Assembly (NCBI RefSeq): GCF_048564905.1
Contig: NC_133009.1
Span: 4,109,001-4,173,000 of the forward strand
Length of the DNA: 64,000 nucleotides
Direction: 5' to 3'
Source: Vicugna pacos
Lineage: Eukaryota; Chordata; Mammalia; Artiodactyla; Camelidae
Shown: one piece after another, positions 43,641-55,365 of the stretch
Position numbering within the stretch: position 1 is the stretch's first letter
Layout: every line of letters starts with the position of its first letter
Program-made: the position numbers and the translations under genes
The notes under the pieces: model-generated
Told to the model about the DNA's origin: nothing
Database searches by the model: none
Seen by the model: the letters and a program-made list of their open reading frames with translations, nothing else

Positions 43641-44072
43641 CCTTGTAATATTTGCTGTCTGTAGTGATGAAAATGTAACTTAAGCTCCCTGGTTCAGAGA
43701 GAAAAGTGACTAGGAGGAATGACGGGATCTCCTTTCTGACTCGGCTGCTTCTCCACTGCTAAGTCTGTCTTTCTGCATGTTGGCGAGCCAGCTTGTGTGT
43801 TGTTCTGCATCCGGCTTCTGTGTCCCCGTGTGGGCTGGGGTGGGTTGGGTTTGGGTTGTGGCTGTTGACGGCCCCCTCTCGCTCTCTGCTTCCTTGGTGT
43901 CCCTGCTGCCCTGCTGCTCCGGGGCCTGGACAGAGTCTCCCCGCCTGAGCCTGGCTCGGCTCACATGTGGCTTTGATTCTTCTCTTTTCAGGCCCGGCTG
44001 GGGACATTCTCCGCTTCCCTTGGCTTCCCCTCTGGAAGCCCCTTTTGCAGCCCCTGCACCTTGCTTCAGGTG

Positions 44073-44177
44073 ATGCCCGAGAGGGAGCTGTGGCCAGCGG
44101 GGCCTGGCTCGGAACCCGTGACCCGCGTTGGCAGCTGCGACAGCATGATGAGCGTCACTTCCACCCGCTCGGGATCT
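44073..44177 (+). CDS. C1orf116: SARG coding exon 1 (residues 1-35)
   Basis: Encodes MPERELWPAGPGSEPVTR to STRSGS. The donor GTACGT follows codon 35. The likely acceptor is TTGCTTCAG (ends 44069), though CTTTTGCAG at 44050 is also possible. Confidence 0.93.
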
Positions 44178-47100
44178 GTACGTACCCTCTGTCTGCAGCC
44201 TGGCCCGCTCTCCGCACCCCTGCCCTGCCCTGCCGTGCCCTGCCCTGCCCTGCCCACCATCGGCCTCGCTCACTGCTCCTTCTCTTTCATCCTCCTCGCC
44301 CAGGAGTGAATCACACCAGTTGGTTTTCTGCCTCTGAGTCACCCCCGGTTCTCTGGAGAATAGGGTGGAACAACCCCAGAGAGTAACAGGACAAATGAGA
44401 CTTTTCCCGGGTTTTTATTAGGTCAGGCGGTTGAGCTGAGATGAGACATGGGGGTCAGTGATCTGAGGTCATGGTGGGAACTAGAACGTAAATCCTTATA
44501 GCACGTGGATTCCTGAAGCCCTCTGCAAGGAACAGCATTACTTCCGTCTTTTACAAAGATCAAAGAGCAGGGAGGAATCAAGAGTCTGGGTTCTCTACTT
44601 ATAAGCCGTATGTCCTTGGGCAAATTACTTAATTTCTCTAAGCTTCAGTCTCAGTTTTAAGATGGGGATAATATTAACGTGGAATTCATAGGGTTCTTGA
44701 AGGGAGTAAATGAAATGCATGTTAAGCACTTAGCACATGCCTCCAGATAGACAGGAAAGGGCCTTTCTGTAGGCAGACATCGCAAATCTTCCAAAGTCAC
44801 TGTGGTTAACTATTTGTGAGTGGCATGCAATAAACTGTACTTTTCCTGGATATGAATTTGAATCTCAGTTACCATAAGGCTGGTCTTTCCTGGCCATCTG
44901 AGTGGGTCTAGAGAATATACACTTTTGAAGGGTCTCAAATATTAGGAAGAGGGGTGGAGATGCCAGGAAGAGACTTCAGCCAAACGTCCTATGTTTCCAT
45001 TAGCCCTTTTGGCTTTCCCTTCAGCCTTCAACTTTGGAGAGCGACTATTCCCTGGATCTTCCTGGCCTTGAAGAACGTGGGCAGTAACCATCTAAAAAGG
45101 CCTATTGGTATAGCTCAGTGGTACAGCGTCTGCCTAGCATACATGGGGTCCTGGGTTCAATCCCCAGTACCTTCCTCAACAAAATAAATAAATAAACCTA
45201 ATTACCTGTCCCCACAAAGAAAAGGGCCATAGACTTTTCTCCCAAGGACTCATATGTGCTTTCTCATAGTGAAAATTATTTATTTTAATTTCTATCTAAT
45301 ACTAATGCTCAGTTGCTTTCTACTCAACCCCATACCAGTTTCTCCACCTTCCTCCCTTGAGTTAATATTTGCTTAAGACATGAATACTTTTCTGAATGTT
45401 CGCCAGAGCCAAATGCCATCAAGAAAGTAAATATACAAGGGGAAAAACCCTGTATGGAATGCATTTCAAAGTCAAGTATAAATTATTTAGTAAATTTATC
45501 TGTAACTAGTCATGCCCCTGTTCCCACCTGCCTGGCAGTGAGTAGTTGGCTGTGTTTCCTGTTTGTCCTCTTGCTGTCCTTGACGTGCCAGGTCAAGTAT
45601 GCAGAAGTACTTCAGAAGGTTAAAAGCAATACTATTCAAGTTAAAGGTCAAGTCATTATGTTGCCCACATAATTTAGAACTAAATGGGAGGCACACGGAG
45701 TGAAATACTTGACATAGGTCAGACAGAAGAATTGGCACTGCTTTCCTCTGGGCCCCAAAGCATTCCACCCTGGATCCAGCAAACAAAAGAGCACTTGCCA
45801 CCTGCCTGCCCAGCTCTCAGGTGCTGGTGGAACAACAGCCCAACAATCTCTGCTCTCCCTGGTGCCTGCGGTTTTAAGAAGCAGCTCCAGCAGGTTTGCG
45901 GCACAGCGTGGTGGAGAGGTTTTCCAGCTCTTCAGCATTCCTTTCCCCATGCAGGGTGGTTCTCCGGCCCCGCCAGTTTCTGCAGAACTTCCTGTCACAG
46001 CATCCTCTCCCTCTCCTCCCTCCAGAGTGAAAGCAGCTACGACTTCCTGTCCGCTGAAGAGAAAGAGTGTCTGCTCTTCCTGGAGGAAACCATTGGCTCC
46101 TTGGACACTGAGGCTGACAGCGGACTGTCCACTGACGAGTCTGAGCAAGCCACAACACCCCGAGGTCCCCGAGCACTGCCCCCAACCCAGCCCGCCCCCC
46201 AGGGTAAGAGAGACTGTCTAGCGAAGCCCAGAAAAGCAGTACGTCATTTTGCCCCCTCCTTTCCATCTTGCTTGCCCTCTGCTCCCAGGGTTGCAGGCAG
46301 AAGGAAAAACTCTCCTCCCCACTCTCCTGGCTAAAAGAAAGCCTTGTCCCTGGAGGGAAGAAGGGATTGCTGGCATGCCAGCCTCTTATGTCTTTCTATG
46401 AAACATCAGAGGCCTGGGAGGGAAAGGGGTTTGACAGGCTCCCATCCTCTTATGGAGAAATTCTAAAATGATATGACCACAGACGTGGAGAGAGAATCAG
46501 GGAGGGGTGACTCTGGAGAGCCTGAGCCAGTCTGGGGAGCTAATCTGGGTGACCCAGGGGATGAGGCTGCAGGAGATAAGAAGAGGGAAGGACTCCCTTA
46601 ACTTTAGCAGGTGGCCCCTCTAGGGCCACGAGAGTGTGGAGAGCCAGCAGTGTTGAGGCTCAGTAGATGGGGAACAAGGTGGCACTTATGTGCGGCCATA
46701 AGGGTGGGACCACATGCCCCAGGGCAAGGGCGGCACTTTACTCCTGAGGACAGCCCCATCGGTATCAAGACTACAATCATTTATTCATTCATTTAGCGAA
46801 TATGTATTGACAATGTGTCAGACCCTCCATGGAAATGGAGCAGTAAATGGTGACGGGGGGGCTTCCTTCCGCTGCTGCCTGGTGCCGAGTCCCTGGCCCA
46901 GTGGGCCTGATGCATGTGCTTACTCACTGCAAGGAAAGAGCCCACGTCACTCTCTGGTGCAGGGACGGCTGTGGCCATTACAGAATCATCCAGGTGCTTC
47001 TAGAAAGTTAAGGTGGGAGAAGGCAGAAGGCTGGCCAAGCCAGAGCACATCACCTGTTGACGCTGCTCATGTTCAGTGCTTCCACTGGACTCAGTTACCT

Positions 47101-49003
47101 GGGAGCCCCGGGACAGCTAGAGGGGCTGTTCCGAATCCCCGCCAACCCTGGTGCATCTGTAGAGGGTTAGGGAGAGCCTGAGCCAGGGACCCAGAGCTAT
47201 CTGGGGCTGCCCTTTCCCCAGACATAAGGAAACACTAGTCCTTGGTTGAAGGGAACCTGCTAGCATTGATCTGTTACTCTAAATGCTGTCCAGACAAGAG
47301 CGCTGCCCTGTAAGAGCAGAGGAATCAACAAAAACCAAAACCCATCCATTGCTAACCGGAGATCAGAGTTTGGAAAGCAGTTTCTTTCCCCCGGCAGCAG
47401 GGTTCTCACTGCCCACTCTTCTCCGCCTGTTCTCCCGACCCTCCCAGGACACCCGGAAAAGACGACTGTTCCGCGAGGCCCAGAGCCAAGGAGAGGGACT
47501 CCGTCCAGCTTGTCTCATCCACCCGCGCCCCAGAGCCTGGGCTCCAAGTCTGGCTCCTACAGCCTCCCCAGAAATATCCACATCGGCAGAAACCAGAACC
47601 TCTGGAAAAGCACCACCCAGACTAACAGCCACCTCCCTGGGGCACCCAAGGGGCTGGTCCTAGGGCCTGAGAAAGAGCAGGTCAGCCAGAGCAGAGAGCC
47701 CAGCCAAGCGCCCGCCGTCCCCCAGGACGCTGCCCTTGATCTGGACGTGGCGCTCATCCCCCCACCAGAGGCTTTCCGGGACACCCGGCCGGAGCAGCCT
47801 GGGCAAGGCAGCCTGCCCAAAGGGCCAGGGGAGCAGAGCCACACGCCGCAGCTCCACACCTCACTCAGCCCCCAGAAGAAAAGGGAGGCTGCTTCGGAGG
47901 CCATGTCCCAAAAGGCCAATGGTACAGGCCCGACAGGGGCACCGCAGCAGCCTCGGCCTCCCTCTGCTGGGTCGTCCCAGAATTCGAGAGCTGAAGATGC
48001 TCCCGTCCCATCACGGGGGGATCCAAATGCCCAGCTGGCTCCCCTCACAGCCCCTAAGCCCCGGAAGCTGCCGCCAAATATCATTCTGAAGAGCAGCCGA
48101 AGCAGTTTCCACAGCGATCCCCAGAACTGGCTGTCCCGCCACTCTGAGGCCGCCCCCGGAGACGCCAGCCTGGCCCCGACTTCGCTGCAGGAGCAGAGGA
48201 AGGCACGCAGGGAAGCGCTGGAGAAGCTGGGGCTGCCGCAGGACCGGGATGAGCCCAGCCCCCACTTGAGCAGGCCCTCATTCAGACTGAAGGAGACTCG
48301 GGCTCAGGCCCCCTCCCCGGCTGGGCCCGCAGCTCCAGCTCCGGTCTCCGCAGCCGCACCTGCGGCGGGAAAGGCGCCTGCGCCTGCGCCTGCGCCTGCG
48401 CAGGGACCTTCTCTGCTGAAAGCCCCGGCTCCGGCTCCGGCTCAGCGGTCTTCTCCCGGCAAGGTTTCCGTTTCTGCCCAGGAACCCACTCCAGGGAAAG
48501 CCCCGGCAGTCCAATCCCTGCCAATTCCTATCCCTAAGGCCTCGAGGGCAAAGAGTCCCCCGACGCAGCCAAACCCAGACTCAGGGCTGACCCTCCAGGG
48601 GAGCAGCACCCCTGGCCTGAGACAGACGAACTTCAAGTCCAACACGCTGGAGCGGTCGGGCGTGGGGCTGAGCAGCTACCTCTCGGCTGAGAAAGCGCCC
48701 AGCCCCCAGATCAGCGCCTCTCTGGGAAAAGACTCCTTCTTGGACCAGATGTCACCCCACGTCTTGCGTAATTCGCGGCCCCGCCCTGCCTCCCTGGGCA
48801 CCGGGAAGGACTTCGAGGGGATCCAGGTGGGCAAGCTGGCTGACCTGGAGCAGGAGCAGCACTCCAAACGCCTGTCTTTCCAAGGACAGAGCCGGGACAA
48901 GCTGCCTCGGCCCCTCTGTGTCAGCGTCAAGATCTCGCCAAAAAGCGTATCCGATGAACACAGAAGGGAGGCCCTGAAGAAGCTGGGCCTGTTGAAGGAG
49001 TAG
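44073..49003 (+). CDS. C1orf116: SARG / C1orf116, specifically androgen-regulated gene protein (complete, 3 coding exons)
   Basis: Join 44073-44177, 46026-46203, 47448-49003: 1,839 nt, 612 residues and a TAG; the human protein is about 601. The protein is known as androgen-induced and cytoplasmic, with no defined biochemical activity. The sequence shows a Ser-rich N-terminus (MPERELWPAGPGSEPVTRVG), a conserved acidic block (SYDFLSAEEKECLLFLEETI, then GSLDTEADSGLSTDESEQ), a long disordered Pro/Ala/Ser-rich middle with an Ala-Pro repeat at about 375-435, and two copies of an RREALxKLGL motif at about 348-357 and 600-609, the second at the C-terminus (LKKLGLLKE). The start ATG is the only one agreeing with the family N-terminus. 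All introns are GT-AG and in frame. No transmembrane or catalytic domain is visible. Confidence 0.96.
44216..44256. repeat. (TGCCC)n simple repeat
   Basis: About eight pentamer units, one with CCGTG, starting 39 bp after the first coding exon's donor site. Confidence 0.9.
44575..44745 (+). repeat. MIR SINE
   Basis: GTCTGGGTTCTCTACTTATA, GTCCTTGGGCAAATTACTTA, ATTTCTCTAAGCTTCAGTCT, TTAAGCACTTAGCACATGCC. Confidence 0.85.
45098..45225 (+). mobile_element. Camelid Vic-1-type tRNA SINE
   Basis: GGCCTATTGGTATAGCTCAG, GTCTGCCTAGCATACATGGG, GGGTTCAATCCCCAGTACCT, AAATAAATAAATAAACCTAA. The 5' end differs from the other copies (no G-run), the A and B boxes are intact. Confidence 0.9.
46026..46203 (+). 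CDS. C1orf116: SARG coding exon 2 (residues 36-95)
   Basis: Begins SESSYDFLSAEEKECLLFLE and ends PTQPAPQ plus one base. The acceptor is CCTCCAG and the donor is GTAAGA. This is the most conserved block of the protein. Confidence 0.95.
46204..47447. other. C1orf116: SARG intron
   Basis: A 1.24-kb intron, largely unique; an L2-like scrap is seen at about 46780-46850 (TTATTCATTCATTTAGCGAA). Confidence 0.8.
47448..49003 (+). CDS. C1orf116: SARG coding exon 3 (residues 95-612)
   Basis: Starts (G)HPEKTTVPRGPEPRRG after CTCCCAG and runs open to TAG. The open frame before it is closed by the intron. An imperfect GCGCCTGC-type tandem repeat at about 48373-48402 encodes Ala-Pro pairs. Confidence 0.96.
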
Positions 49004-49236
49004 GGCGCCGGCCACCAGCACCGCACCCACAGCCGCCTCCCCGCACCTCGCTGTTCAAGAAGAGACCCGGGGCTCCACTTAGCCTTCCCGCCTCACAGCT
49101 CGGGGGCTGGGCAGGGGTTGGCTTCTCTCCAATGTCCTCTTCTCTCTGAGGGAGAGATTGGAGCATACGTTTATACTCAGTGGTTGTGCCGAGGAGTGCC
49201 TGCACGAATCATCCTGAAGATGGTTTCCACAGGAGG

Positions 49237-49238
<2 letters not shown>

Positions 49239-49271
<33 letters not shown>
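49239..49271. repeat. (GT)n microsatellite in SARG 3' UTR
   Basis: About 16 GT units, placed in the transcribed sense direction of SARG. Confidence 0.95.
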
Positions 49272-49272
<1 letters not shown>

Positions 49273-49896
49273 CAGGCTGTATATATCACAGACGCTATTT
49301 ATATGACACAGAGGGTCACTGCTCAGAAGTCCGCTCTTGTTGGAAACTTTCTTATATTGGGTAGAGTTCAGCCTAGCCAGAACCAAGTGTAGAGGGGCAG
49401 CTAAACCTGAGGAAAAGCAGTCAGATGAGACGATGGAGGTGCTAGGGACATTAGGCAAATGCAGGTCACAGGGAATGTGGGTCTCCCAGAATCCCTGCTA
49501 TGGGTGGAGATGGGCTCACACTTTGCAGGATTCCCATCTCAGTTCTGGACCGGGGCCCGGGGCCAAGAGGAGTTTTTGTTTTGTTTTGTGTTGTTACCTC
49601 TTCCTCTGCTGTCTTCTCACTGTCCCTAGTCCCAAGAATCGGACACATCCCTGTAATTAAAAACTCTCAATTGACAGATGCCAGAAGCACTCTTGTTGGT
49701 TTGAGAAGGCCGGATATGTGCCCACGCGGCACACCTTTACCAGGGAGGGCTTTGTCCATGGACTTGTTAAATGCTGTAAATAAACTACGATGGTCCCTGA
49801 CTCTGATGTTCCCCTGCTTCTGATGGCAGTTTGCACAGGACTGACCCCAAGGCTGGGCCAACAGTGGAATGGGGGCTCAAGCCCAGAGGATTTGTA

Positions 49897-49902
49897 AATA
49901 AA
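49897..49902 (+). terminator. C1orf116: SARG distal poly(A) signal
   Basis: AATAAA, with a second upstream signal at 49779-49784. Both are plausible 3' ends. Confidence 0.65.
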
Positions 49903-49925
49903 TACCGAAGAACTGTTGTAGGCCT

Positions 49926-52160
49926 TGTCCCCACGATTGCAAGTTGTTTTTAATTTCCTCTGTTCCTATGGAAAATCAGCATAATACATTCTCTGCCAAT
50001 TATTCATAGACTGTCAGAGCTGGGAGGGGCCTTAGCGACACCCCAGTGCACCCCGGCTAGGGAAGGGAAGTGACTCACTGTGGTCACTGTGCCGTTTAAT
50101 AACAGAGTTGGGGTTCCTGATTCCCCTCCCATGCTGCACGCCCCTCCCCTCAAACAGTGCCTTTGCCCACCCACACGGCCCCCTAAGCTGCGGGAGTCAT
50201 TAACCAGGATGTAGCCCTAAAGCTCTCCAAGACCCTAAAGTGTCTTCTGAAACATCAGAGATTAAATGTTTTTCAGGATCATATTTAATGTTGTGGTTTT
50301 TAAATTTAATTTGGGAACGTAGCAGCATAACAACTTGTTATTACTCCGAAATTCCCTGACCAAATGGTGCAACTTGAGAACTTTCCGGAAGATGGTAATA
50401 TGGGAAGGTGGTGTGGGCTTGTGAGTACAAGCTTGGAGGTCAGACATGGCTGGGCACGACCTCTGCTTCCCCTAAGGAAATTCGTGTTACTCAGAGATGC
50501 GAGCTGGCTGGAGTCCAAGATGCCCAGATGTGAGGGGCAGATCAAAGAAACCATGCTGGAAAAGTGCCCTTTAGGTCTGTTGAGCGTCTCTGGGCCGTGT
50601 CCTTAGGGACCCAGCATACGGAGGCTCCGTGTTTCTGAAGATGATGAGAAGGTTAAGGTAAGGACACGGGATGGCTCCACCCTGTTGTGGCATGTGGGGC
50701 AGGGGTGTGACAGTTTCTAGGTACTCGCTCACACACACGCCCAAGAGCCTGGTGCCTCCTCCTTGGCCCTGGGCGAGGACCTGGCCTGTCGCAGCTGTAT
50801 GGGTCTCCCACGACTGGCCGAACCATGTCTTATCACAGACTCCCCCAGAGAGAGAAAGCCCTCCCAGGGGACTGGCCCCACAGGCTGTGTTTGGTTAAAC
50901 TGCTTCTCGTATGCATCTCAAGAACCAACCTGAGGAATGATCACTTTATTTTTCATTAATTTCCCTGACAAATAGAGAAACTTGGGGCCAGCTATGAAGT
51001 AAGACTTGGTAGGAATCTGGGGCCCTGACATTCACGTAAGGCTGACTAACACATTGGTCAGGAGTACCTCCTGTGAAATCACACTCCCTGGTAAAGGCGA
51101 TTTCTCTCCCTGACAAAACAGAGGTATACACAGCCTGCCCTCCCACTCTGAATCCTCATCCTGCCCGTTTCCCCAGTTCTCCCAATTTGAGATACTCCTT
51201 TCCCTTGTTATTTAAAGATGCCTTGTTTCACCATGTCCTCACCCTTCAAAGAGCATGTTTTGCTCCAACGATGGTCTTTGAGATTCAAGAATAGGATGAT
51301 AAAGCTAAACCCAGCTGTCTTCATTCTAAAGAAGGTCAAGGGGACCCAGTGAGGGAGGACGTCCACCATCCTGAATTGTACCCATCCTCTTGTATCCAAA
51401 TAGAATTGCTCTTTGTTCAACTTGAACTGACTAGGGGAGAGGTGAAGGTGGGGTCAGTGTTGTTCTTAGCCCTTTTGGAGGAATTTCAGGCAGAGGTTTG
51501 CAAAGGCCATTCATTTGACTTTAAAAAGCACAGTGACAGCCCTACTTCCATGTGGACTCATGTCCCTGCTATACCCTGCCTGCTGCAGTCTTGCTGCGGG
51601 GGAGAACAAACCATCTCCCAAATAGAGGAACGGCCCCTCCCCAGCCTGGCATGGTGGGGTCTCTGCCCTCAGATGCATTGGCAGCCACTCCTCTGAATCA
51701 CCACGCATATGCCACCCTGGGAGTTCTACAGGCCTACACGCTACCTTACATGGAGGTTGGGGGATGGGCCCAGTCACCCCTTGGGGGCCCCCCTCCATAG
51801 TGGGAAGTGTGGTCTGGCAGATGCCACCCTACAGGTACATAGGTGTGCAAAAGTTAGTGCTTACTGCATGGAAGTCAGGGCAGGTGAAGGACTGGAGAGC
51901 AGGCCCTACTTGCTGTTATGAGTTAAAGCTAGTGGTGGAGATTTAAATATGTGTAAATATGTGAGATGAACCACATCGTCCTCTGATCCACGATTGTGTG
52001 TGTAGGAAGAAAAGGATCACGCTGTCAGAATATGATGCTGTAGGTTCACAGGCTAGAGGAGGAGGAGACCTGGGGATGGGCATGAGGAAGCACGTCCACC
52101 TCAATCAGAATCTAAGGAGGGATGCAGATATGGTGCCCCTGTGCCCTCTTCTTCCTGTGA
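49926..52160. other. Intergenic DNA beyond SARG
   Basis: Mainly unique-looking. A segment at about 49995-50110 (GTCAGAGCTGGGAGGGGCCT, GGGAAGTGACTCACTG) resembles an ancient mammal-wide SINE-like repeat that I cannot name. No exon is recognised. Confidence 0.55.
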
Positions 52161-52164
52161 GTGA

Positions 52165-52375
52165 CTGTGGACCTTATAGATCTGGGCTCAATCCAACCTC
52201 CACTTACCAACCAGGGAACCCTGGGGATGTCAGCTTTAACTTTTTGAACCTCAGAGTTCTCATCTGTAAAATGGGAATAATACCATCCTTTTGAGATTGT
52301 TGTGATGAACAAGTGATATATTTAAAGCTCGGTCCTGGACTTAACATAGATATTCGATCGATGATAGCATTGTTC
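52165..52375 (+). repeat. MIR SINE
   Basis: TTTTTGAACCTCAGAGTTCT, CATCTGTAAAATGGGAATAA, GAGATTGTTGTGATGAACAA in MIR order. Confidence 0.85.
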
Positions 52376-52689
52376 CTTCTGGGTCTCAATTCGTCCTTCT
52401 CAAAGGGAGCCAGTGTAGACAGGGGTGGAAGCCAAGAGCTTACCCAGCTCAGCTCTGAGGGGAAATGGGAGAGATCTTGCTGCAGATGAAAGTCCAAAGT
52501 AAGAAGTAGGCTTTGGCATGCTCTCCGAGTGACTCAACTTCACCCACACCATGATTCCCAGAATCTGGAAATACAGGGATCCGAGGGAAGATGGCGTTTC
52601 TATCTCGGTGAAGGCTGAGCCAGCTATTTCCAGCTTGTCTATCCCCAAACCCAGCTTCCCACTCATCATCAATTTCTTGTTGCCCATAA

Positions 52690-52815
52690 CCAGATAGTTT
52701 ACTTCTTTTTGCTTCATTTACCTTCCCTTTGCTGTGGTTCAAGGAACTATATGCTGCTCTATAGCTATTTGTTTTTAAAATGGAGAAAAAGAATAAACTT
52801 ACATAACAGGAAGGA
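52690..52815 (+). repeat. Unnamed repeat, copy A
   Basis: Shares CTTTGCTGTG, GGAACTATATGC, TTTAAAATGGAG and AACTTACATAAC-type segments with copy B at about 53540-53680. The family is not recognised. Confidence 0.5.
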
Positions 52816-53539
52816 ACTTTGTCTAAAATCAGGAAGAGGCAGAGGCTAAGAAAGGTTTCAGGAATTCTAGGGCATTTTCTAAAATAAGGTAAGCATCTTT
52901 CAGGAATGAATCAAGCATTAGTCAGCAGGAGCAAGAATGTATATTGGACGATCTTTCCAAATCCCTTCTGATATGAGAGCCCATGAATTGCAGGAGTCAC
53001 CACCACCACCGTCATCATCACTGACTCGACATACAAGTGAGGTACAAACAGGTGATGTTCGAAATCCCAGCCGCCATTCTCTCTTGCTCATTGCCTATCT
53101 AGAGTGTTGTCTTTATTCACCATCTGCCATGTATTCAGATTATTTTGAAAAATAATCTGGAGCAGGTGAGCTTTAGTGAGTCACTTCATCTCATTCATAA
53201 AATGAGGGACTTCAACTGGACTGTCCCCTAGATCCATGCCAGCTCTGAAACGTATGTTTAAATAAGTCCAAGCTACTGAATCAGGAAGACCAACACCCTG
53301 CGAAAAACAATCACCCCATAGTCTAAGCTAAAACATGCGTCATAGTACCCAAGAGCTGGAAGGAAGGAAATGTTGAAGTTATGTAATCCAACCTCCCACC
53401 TAAAGAGAAATTGTGCCTATAAGTAGTTATAAATAGAAAGGGATGGGTGGACGGGTGGATGCATGGAGGAGGGCAGGGGGTAAGAGAGGACATCCAGTGC
53501 CCAAGAGCGCAGACTAGGAGTCAGGCTCTCTGCACCTCA

Positions 53540-53680
53540 ACTTCCTTTTCAGTGTATTTCATTTTGATTCCTTTAACTTCCTTTGTTGTGCTGTTCAGGG
53601 AACTATATGCAGTCCTGCCGTTACTTAGTTTAAAAATGGAGTTTAAAAAAGTGAACTTATAACGGGAACGAACCCTGCAG
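53540..53680 (+). repeat. Unnamed repeat, copy B
   Basis: Shares CTTTGTTGTG, GGGAACTATATGC, TTTAAAAATGGAG and GAACTTATAAC-type segments with copy A, in the same orientation, 850 bp apart. Confidence 0.5.
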
Positions 53681-53768
53681 AAGCAATAACAATACTTCCC
53701 TGTTGCAGTTGTCACGAGAACAGAATCAAATGAGACAATACATATTAAAAAACACTTACATTCGATCA

Positions 53769-54268
53769 AAATGAAAACATAATTCTAAAAGATACATGCA
53801 CCCCAATGGTCACAGCAGCAGTATTTACAATTGCCAAGGTATGGTACCAACCTAACAGTCCATCAACAAATGAGTGGATAGAGAAGATGTGGTATGTATA
53901 CAATGGAATACCTCTCAGCCATAAAAAAATAAGAATGAAATTTTGCCATTTGCAACAACATGGATGGACTTGGAGGGCATTGTGCTAAGTGAAATAAGTC
54001 AGAGAAAGACTAAGACTGTATGAGATCACTTATTATGTGGAATCTAAAAAGTACAACAAGCTAGTGAGTGTAACAAAAAAGAAGCAGACACAGATACGGA
54101 GAACTAGTGGTTACCGGTGGGGAGGGAAGGAATGGAAACGGGGCAACACACAGGTGGGGGAAAAGGGTAATTAGGGGATTGTATGAGATCATGCACATGA
54201 AACTTTTAGAACTTGTAAAGCACTATAGAATTTAAAGAATCTTCCATTCAATTAAAAAGAAAAACAAA
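53769..54268 (+). mobile_element. LINE-1 3' end, 5'-truncated
   Basis: The end of L1 ORF2 (CAGCAGTATTTACAATTGCC, CAATGGAATACCTCTCAGCC, TGCAACAACATGGATGGACT) followed by a 3' UTR and an A-rich end. AAAACACTTACATT-like sequence upstream and AAAACCACTTGCCACATT downstream may be a diverged target duplication. Confidence 0.85.
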
Positions 54269-54269
54269 A

Positions 54270-55365
54270 CCACTTGCCACATTGTTCAATAAATGCAATC
54301 TATTAATGTTACTATGTAATTACATATTATATATGTAATTCAGATGCCAATGGGTCCCCCTTGAGGACTGGATTAATCCTAGCCTGCACCTAAATTCCTC
54401 AGCCTGAAACAGCCAAAAGCCCTTATCCAGTTTCCAGAACCTCCTGCAGCCAACCTCCCTCCTGTGTCCCCTCGCATCTATGGTGCCACTTCATGGTGCC
54501 CCATACCTGCCCGTCCCACGGCCCCCTCGCTGTCCCCACTCCTATCAGTCTAGGCTCAAAGCCTGGGCCTCTAACTGGCCCCCACGGGAAATCAAGTTTA
54601 AGCATTTCATTGTTTTTTCAGTTTTTAACTGAAGATCAGGCATGTCCTGACAAAAGGCATGCAGCCTGCCACAACCTCCGTGTCATCCTCTCTCTCCTCT
54701 CTCTCCTCTCTCTCCCTCCTGGTGTGTCACAGCACACCCAGGAAATCCTCACCTCCACCCACACTCTGGGCCCCTCACGACCTGAGCATCTGCCCCAAGA
54801 GATTTTTAAAGAAAATGTCTTCTCCATGAACAAGGGTGTCTCACTGAGCTCTGGAGTGTTCTCTGCCTCCTTACCTTTGTGCCTGAAAGTGTGAGGGGAG
54901 TGGGGGGAGGGGACAACAACACAAGATGGCTTGTGACCACTACATGTCTGACTCACACCGACTCTTTTCAAGGGTTTGGGCAGGGCCTTCTTTGCATTGC
55001 TCCTGGCTCTGTGGATAAGGGGAGAAGCTTAGTCTCCTCTCCCAGTGATACCCCAACCTAATGCTTCAGGTGGGAGCTCCTCTGTTATCAATCAAGGCAC
55101 CAAGTAAGTAGGTCTTGTGAATGTGGGTGTAGGCTTTAGTTGAAGTTAGTTCAAATACGGCATTATTAGCATTTTAGGATGACCTGAAATCAGACACAAT
55201 GCTAACCTCATCTTCTGCCATCCCACCTCACTGCCCTGTACCTCTGACCTCATCCGCTGGGAAGGCGTATCCTCTGGTGGGCATCGTGCCTCCTGCAAGA
55301 AGAGGTTGGGGTGACTATCAAGGCTTTATGTTTTTGTTCTCCTGCGTGGGACTTGAATATCTCCT
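54270..55365. other. Intergenic DNA, nothing recognised
   Basis: Unique-looking sequence with a short CTCTCTC-rich run (about 54690-54720). Confidence 0.6.

Larger units (their letters stand above)
38711..44069. other. C1orf116: SARG inferred first intron
   Basis: About 5.4 kb with two Vic-1 SINEs (40055-40169, 42741-42887), MIR fragments (about 41215-41345 and 43255-43640), a small L2-like piece (about 41890-41950) and a GT repeat. No coding exon is recognised. Confidence 0.6.
44178..46025. other. C1orf116: SARG intron
   Basis: A 1.85-kb intron with a pentamer repeat, a plus-strand MIR (about 44575-44745) and a Vic-1 SINE (about 45098-45225). Confidence 0.9.
49004..49925 (+). other. C1orf116: SARG 3' untranslated region
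   Basis: About 0.9 kb after the stop with two AATAAA signals, at 49779-49784 and 49897-49902. The second is followed by a T/G-rich stretch (TGTTGTAGGCCTTGTCC). It contains a GT microsatellite. The end is inferred from the signals. Confidence 0.7.

Noticed and set aside
43710-44342. 210-codon open frame on the minus strand
   Set aside because: It is antisense to the first SARG coding exon and a GC-rich pentamer repeat. The composition is low-complexity (Glu/Gly/Ala/Arg) and no homology is recognised.
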